A stretch of DNA of 52,448 nucleotides. Origin: Pseudomonadota bacterium (GTDB lineage: Bacteria; Desulfobacterota; Desulfarculia; Desulfarculales; Desulfarculaceae). Below, piece after piece: positions 48,409-52,448 of this stretch. The stretch is taken from the NCBI GenBank assembly GCA_018902755.1, contig JAHIQI010000039.1:1-52448 (forward strand). Reading direction: 5' to 3'. The position numbers and the translations under genes are program-made. Position 1 is the first letter of the stretch, and the number at the start of each line of letters is the position of its first letter. Below the pieces are notes generated by a model that saw only the letters and a list, made by a program, of their open reading frames with translations, did no database searches and had not been told where the DNA came from.

Positions 48409-49596
48409 CTATTCGACCGGGGCTATCTCCTCATCGGTGAGGTAGCACGCCGGGTCCGGGGCCCACAGGTCGCCGGTGGCGGCCTCGGCCCGCACCCGGA
48501 AGTTGCCCCCGCAGATGTCCAGCCAACGGCAGGTGGCGCAGCGCCCGGTTACGTAAGGTCGCTTGTCCTTTAGCTTGCCCAGCACCGGGTGGCTGACGTC
48601 ACTCCATATCTCGCTGAAGGGCCGCTCGCGCACGTTGCCCAGGTCAAGGTGCCGCCAGAACTGATCCGGGTGCACCTTGCCGTCCCAGGATATGCACCCG
48701 ATGCCCCGCCCCGAGCTGTTGCCCTCGTTCCAGTTGAGCAGTTCCAGCACCTCGGCGGCCCGCGCCGGGTCCTCGCGCAAAAGCCGTTGGTACACGTAGG
48801 GGCCGTCGGCGTGGTTGTCCACGGTGAGCACCTCGGGACACATGCCCTTGTCAAACAGCGCCTTGGTGCGGTCCATGATCAGGTCCAGCAACTCGCGGGT
48901 GCCCTGGTGGCCCAGGTCCTCGTCCATCAGCTTGCTGCCCCGCCCAGCGTAGACCAGGTGGTAGAAGCAAATGCGCGGGATGCCTTCGGTTTCCAGGATA
49001 TCGAACAGGGCGGGCACCTCGGCGGCGTTGTGCTGGAACACGGTGAAGCGAAGGCCCACCTTCAGCCCGGCGGCCATGGAGTTGCGTATGCCTTCAAGCG
49101 CTTGCTCGAAGGCACCGTCCACCCCCCGGAACTTGTCGTGGATGGCCTTGGTGCCGTCCAGGCTCACGCCTACATAAGACAGGCCTATGTCCTTGAGTTC
49201 CTTGGCCTTGTCCTTGGTAATCAGGGTGCCGTTGGTGCTGATCACCGCCCGCATGCCCTTAGCGACCGCGTAGCGGGCCAGATCGGGCAGGTCCGGGCGC
49301 ATCAGCGGCTCGCCGCCGGAGAAGAGAATGACCGGCGCGCCGTACATGGCCAGGTCGTCGATCATGGCCTTGGCCTCGGCGGTGGAAAGCTCCTTCTCGG
49401 CCGGGCCCGCGGTGGCGTGGGCATAGCAGTGCATGCACTTCAGGTTGCAGGCCTTGGTCATGTTCCAGACCACCACCGGCTTCTTGTCCTCGGCGAACTG
49501 AAGCAAGTGGCTGGGCAAGTCCTTGGAATTGCGCCCGTAACGCAGCGCGTCGCTGGGCTCCACCGTACCGCAATATAGCTTGGATATGCCGATCAT
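48409..49596 (-). CDS. ahbC: 12,18-didecarboxysiroheme deacetylase AhbC (radical SAM)
   Basis: Radical SAM enzyme of the alternative heme pathway, removing acetate groups from 12,18-didecarboxysiroheme to give Fe-coproporphyrin III. The start MIGISKLYCGTVEPSDALRY is the family hallmark. The cluster CX3CX2C is C50-C54-C57 (KACNLKCMHCYAH), followed by SGGEPLMRPDL. A C-terminal Cys set (GRCATCRWLDICGGN) can hold a second cluster. ATG 49596 is used rather than the longer frame from 49674. No strong ribosome site. Typical of sulfate reducers and methanogens. Confidence 0.9.
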   Translation of the reverse strand: MIGISKLYCGTVEPSDALRYGRNSKDLPSHLLQFAEDKKPVVVWNMTKACNLKCMHCYAHATAGPAEKELSTAEAKAMIDDLAMYGAPVILFSGGEPLMRPDLPDLARYAVAKGMRAVISTNGTLITKDKAKELKDIGLSYVGVSLDGTKAIHDKFRGVDGAFEQALEGIRNSMAAGLKVGLRFTVFQHNAAEVPALFDILETEGIPRICFYHLVYAGRGSKLMDEDLGHQGTRELLDLIMDRTKALFDKGMCPEVLTVDNHADGPYVYQRLLREDPARAAEVLELLNWNEGNSSGRGIGCISWDGKVHPDQFWRHLDLGNVRERPFSEIWSDVSHPVLGKLKDKRPYVTGRCATCRWLDICGGNFRVRAEAATGDLWAPDPACYLTDEEIAPVE

Positions 49597-49735
49597 AGGC
49601 TGTGGACGTGGAAGGGCGGGCCTGGGTGTCTGGGCCTTCCCTCCGCTGCTCCCTTCGCAAAGAACCCCGGCCACGGCGCGGGCCGCGGCCAGGGAGAGGT
49701 TGAGTTTTGCTTCCGTCTAAGTTAAAGCATGCGCT

Positions 49736-51532
49736 CTAACTGGTGCGCGACTCCAAGGTGGCGCTGTAGTGCGCCTGGAACAGGCCGTGCAAGTATTGCT
49801 CGGTGTCGAAGACCGCGTCCTCGGGCAGGGTGAACTCCTGCTGGCCGGTGCGTTCCTTGGCCAGCCTGAGCCCCGGCTCCAACACCTGGCTGAGGCGCGC
49901 GCAGTAGGGCTGCACTCCACATCCCTCGGCGGCGGCCCCGGCCAAAATGGCCACTTCGGCGGCCTCGCTGAACTTGATCTTTATACCATAGCGGTCGAAG
50001 AAGGCGACCTCGAACTCCCGCACCTGGTGCAGGCGCTCGATCACCTGGTCGAAAGCCGCGCCCAGGCTCATGCCGCTGCGGTAGTACTCGTCGGCGATCA
50101 GGTCCATGCGCGCCGGGGTCAGCTCGGCCTCCAGCTGGTCGGCGTACATGGCCTCGCGCCGGGCTATCATCTTTAGTAGTTCCATGCGCTCGGCCCGCCC
50201 GGCGGTTTCAAAGCGCTGGTCCTCGGCCGGGTCTTCGGCCAGGGCCAGTACCCGCTCCAGCTCGGCCTTGGGGTCGGCCACCAGCTCCGGGGTCACCAAA
50301 AGCTGGGCGATGTCGGTGCTGGGCAGCTTGCGCTCAAAGGGCAGCAGCGCCTTTTCCACCACGGTCACCAGGGCCCGGGCCCCGGTCTTCATCTGGGCGG
50401 CCCGCCGGGCCAGCTCCTTCAGGGCCTCGTCCTCAAAGCGCAGGTCGATGTTGTAGGCCGCGAAGTCGCGCTTTTTGCTGATGATCACCGGGTTGTTGGG
50501 GTTGCGCAAAATCTGGTGGAGGTCGTCGGCGGTCAGCTCATCCAATATAACGCTCACCGGCAGACGGCCCACGAACTCGGTTTCAAAGCCGTACTCCACC
50601 AGATCCTGGGGAGTGATCTCGTGCATGTATTCCTGGTCCAGGGCCGGGTCGGCCACCTTGGCCCCGAAGCCCAGCTCCTTCTTGTTCAGGCGCCGCTTGA
50701 TGACCTCGGGCAGGTCGCCGAAGGCCCCGGACATCACGAACAGGATGTGGCGGGTGTTCACGGCCCGCTTCTCGCGCTTGCCGGTCTTGCGGTAGTTCTC
50801 TATGGCCTGGATCTGACTTATGGGGTCGTGGGCCACCTTTAGGTCCACCTCGGTTTCTTCCATGGGCTTGAGTAGGGCCCGCTGCACCCCGGTGCGGCTC
50901 ACGTCCGGGCCCACCAGGTTGTGGCTGGCCGCGATCTTGTCGATCTCGTCCACGTAGACGATGCCGTACTGGGCCAGCTCGATGTCCTCGTCGGCCTCGT
51001 GCACCAGGTCGCGCACCAAATCCTCAACGTCGCCGCCCACATAGCCGGTCTCGCTGAACTTGGTGGCGTCGCCCTTGACGAACGGCACCCCCAGCTTGGC
51101 GGCGATGAGCTTGACCAGGTAGGTCTTGCCCACCCCGGTGGGGCCTATGAGCAGCACGTTGTTCTTGATGATCCCCACGCCGTCGGCCGGGTCGTCGCCC
51201 AGGCGTTTGCTAAGGTATTTGGCTCGGTTGAAGTGGGTGCATATCTTGGTGGCCAAGACGGCCTTGGCCTCGTCCTGGCGCACTATATATTGGTCAAGGT
51301 AGGCCACCAACTCCTCGGGGCGCATGTCGAAGTTGATGCGCGACCACACCCCGTCGTCGCCGCCGCCGTCCTCCAGGTCGGGCAGGGGGCAAAACTCGGG
51401 CGCGGCCTGGCGGGCCTTGTCGGAATATTTTTTGGCAAGGTAGTCGGTGAGCTGCTGTTCCAGGTGCTTGGGGTCCGGAGCGTTGCGCTTGGTCTTGTCG
51501 CCGTTGTCCAAGTTGTTTTTGCTCTGGCTCAT
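49736..51532 (-). CDS. ClpX-like AAA+ ATPase with C-terminal extension
   Basis: A 598-residue HslU/ClpX-family unfoldase. ClpX features: Walker A GPTGVGKT (130-137), pore loop TGYVGGDVEDL, Walker B IVYVDEIDKI, and LGFGA at the site of ClpX's ClpP-binding IGF loop. Differences: no N-terminal four-Cys zinc domain (a charged ~60-residue segment stands instead) and about 160 extra C-terminal residues, mostly helical (MELLKMIARREAMYADQLEA, YYRSGMSLGAAFDQVIERLH). Ordinary ClpX is ~420. Probably a second, specialised unfoldase that can still dock ClpP. No clpP is adjacent. GGACC precedes the ATG; a longer frame starts at 51571. Confidence 0.85.
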   Translation of the reverse strand: MSQSKNNLDNGDKTKRNAPDPKHLEQQLTDYLAKKYSDKARQAAPEFCPLPDLEDGGGDDGVWSRINFDMRPEELVAYLDQYIVRQDEAKAVLATKICTHFNRAKYLSKRLGDDPADGVGIIKNNVLLIGPTGVGKTYLVKLIAAKLGVPFVKGDATKFSETGYVGGDVEDLVRDLVHEADEDIELAQYGIVYVDEIDKIAASHNLVGPDVSRTGVQRALLKPMEETEVDLKVAHDPISQIQAIENYRKTGKREKRAVNTRHILFVMSGAFGDLPEVIKRRLNKKELGFGAKVADPALDQEYMHEITPQDLVEYGFETEFVGRLPVSVILDELTADDLHQILRNPNNPVIISKKRDFAAYNIDLRFEDEALKELARRAAQMKTGARALVTVVEKALLPFERKLPSTDIAQLLVTPELVADPKAELERVLALAEDPAEDQRFETAGRAERMELLKMIARREAMYADQLEAELTPARMDLIADEYYRSGMSLGAAFDQVIERLHQVREFEVAFFDRYGIKIKFSEAAEVAILAGAAAEGCGVQPYCARLSQVLEPGLRLAKERTGQQEFTLPEDAVFDTEQYLHGLFQAHYSATLESRTS

Positions 51533-51761
51533 GAGGGGTCCTACTTTCGTAGATGGAGTTTCCACCCGCAAGGGTCTGGCCCGGCCCCGGCGAGTTGGTT
51601 ATACTTCCAATATAAGAATCCTGGGCTCTGGTCGCAAGGCGGCGGGTTGCCGTATATTTTTTAGGCCTGCGGCCTTGAAAATGATTCGGCCTTGGTGTAA
51701 TAATCCACTGGTTAGCCACCCGTCCACAGCCGGAGGGTCGGCCCTTTAGGGCGGCAAAAGG

Positions 51762-51790
51762 TTGCCTCCGGGTGAACGGTGGGGTATATT
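51762..51790 (+). promoter_or_regulatory. Promoter of the tRNA-tuf cluster
   Basis: TTGCCT (51762-51767), a 17-bp spacer and TATATT (51785-51790), 16 bp before the first tRNA. The 273-base gap upstream back to the ClpX-like gene shows nothing else. Confidence 0.65.
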
Positions 51791-51805
51791 TCTGCGCACT
51801 TAATC

Positions 51806-51881
51806 GCTGGCGTAGCTCAACTGGCAGAGCATCTGATTTGTAATCAGAAGGTTGCGGGTTCAAGTCCCATCGCCAGCTCCA
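51806..51881 (+). tRNA. tRNA-Thr(TGT)
   Basis: A 76-nt cloverleaf with encoded CCA: acceptor GCTGGCG/CGCCAGC, D-stem GCTC/GAGC, anticodon stem TCTGA/TCAGA with loop TTTGTAA (anticodon TGT), T-loop TTCAAGT. First of the cluster. Confidence 0.95.
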
Positions 51882-52008
51882 GCCAAGCAGGCGGCGCGGC
51901 GAGACGGTGAGCGGAAAGCAAGGCTCCCTGGCTGACTGCGGGCCCCAGGCCCGGCGTCGGTTGGAGCCTGCTCCGATGGCGGCGGCCGCGAGGCGCAAGA
52001 ACATATAT

Positions 52009-52093
<85 letters not shown>

Positions 52094-52158
52094 AAAAGCG
52101 TTTGCTCTGCCCGGGCGCGTGCCGCGGGCGGTACGGATATACAGCGAGGAATACATAA

Positions 52159-52235
52159 GCCCACGTAGCTCAGCAGGTAGAGCACTTCCTTGGTAAGGAA
52201 GAGGTTCATCGGTTCAAGCCCGATCGTGGGCTCCA
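52159..52235 (+). tRNA. tRNA-Thr(GGT)
   Basis: Acceptor GCCCACG/CGTGGGC, anticodon stem CTTCC/GGAAG with loop TTGGTAA (anticodon GGT), T-loop TTCAAGC, encoded CCA. It lies 74 bases before the tuf start. Confidence 0.95.
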
Positions 52236-52309
52236 AAATTTTTTGAATTTGGTGGCGGTAGCCGGCGGCCCCCGGTACCGCAAACCCTAACTCCCCAAGG
52301 AGTGTCGTC

Positions 52310-52448
52310 ATGGCCAAGGCAAAGTTTGAGCGAAACAAGCCGCATTGTAACGTTGGCACCATCGGTCACATCGACCACGGCAAGACCACGTTGACGGCCG
52401 CGATTACCAAGTGCCTTTCCACCCGTGGGGGGGCCAGCTTCGTGGCTT
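52310..52448 (+). CDS. tuf: Elongation factor Tu, start only (cut by window end)
   Basis: The first 46 codons read MAKAKFERNKPHCNVGTIGH with the GTP-binding loop GHIDHGKTTLTAAITK. AAGGAG lies nine bases upstream. Delivers aminoacyl-tRNA to the ribosome. A tRNA cluster ending in tRNA-Thr(GGT) before tuf is the classic tufB arrangement. The usual Val after PH is Cys here. Confidence 0.95.
   Translation, partial: MAKAKFERNKPHCNVGTIGHIDHGKTTLTAAITKCLSTRGGASFVA

Overview
The window appears to join DNA from two different bacteria. Positions 1 to about 16,020 look like a Gram-positive, spore-forming Firmicute of the Desulfotomaculum/Pelotomaculum kind. It has moderate GC, many TTG/GTG starts with strong GGAGG sites, consensus sigma-A promoters, and a Firmicute gene set: PrsA-like foldase, Ku, SpoVR, YhbH, PrkA, a copper-amine-oxidase-N/LysM secreted protein, and the MurT/GatD lipid II amidation pair. 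From about 16,080 to the end the DNA is visibly more GC-rich and looks like an anaerobic deltaproteobacterium (Desulfarculus-like sulfate reducers are my best guess). Markers are AhbC of the siroheme-to-heme route, B12-dependent ribonucleotide reductase, PpiD, and the thr-tyr-thr-tuf tRNA/EF-Tu cluster. The two parts meet at a G7-TTT-C13 tract (16,029-16,051), so a chimeric assembly is more likely than one real locus. Lineages are inferred from gene content only.

Left part: a 342-bp structure with 125-bp perfect inverted arms opens the window. It is followed by prsA-like (+), ku (-), spoVR and a short CheW-like gene (-), an MFS transporter (+), a decayed pckA (-), yhbH and prkA (-), the CuAO-N/LysM gene (+), a secreted beta-propeller protein (-), a 40-residue ORF, gatD and murT (-). 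PrkA, YhbH and SpoVR normally form one stress/sporulation module; here SpoVR is separated from the other two by the transporter and the broken pckA.

Right part, 16.1-26.6 kb: a repeat island, speD-speE (polyamines), an HU/IHF - phosphoesterase - ATP-grasp - Cys-rich protein operon, two tandem paralogues of a repetitive exported protein, an isolated frameshifted phage tape-measure remnant, a small membrane protein and an NAPE-PLD-like hydrolase. 26.9-38.4 kb: a divergent phosphoglycerate kinase, PaaK, a five-gene minus-strand cluster (PilZ-like, exported protein, helical protein, GNAT, mini zinc-finger protein), PpiD - TrmO - Cys-rich protein - MBL hydrolase, a TtcA-like thiolase, and a Tat-exported superoxide dismutase. 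Between these genes lie four to five copies of a ~120-bp palindromic intergenic repeat.

38.4-52.4 kb: a DUF6790-like membrane protein, B12-dependent RNR, a heme-motif diguanylate cyclase, a Rho-N-like protein with a Cys tail, hypothetical proteins, tRNA-Met, hemB-ychF, the two-gene TcmP/three-Cys-motif module (tcmP is strikingly AT-rich), an NTF2-like protein, ahbC, a ClpX-like ATPase with a long C-terminal extension, and tRNA-Thr, tRNA-Tyr, tRNA-Thr leading into the start of tuf. HemB and AhbC belong to the same anaerobic heme route. I saw no CRISPR array, rRNA or intact insertion sequence.
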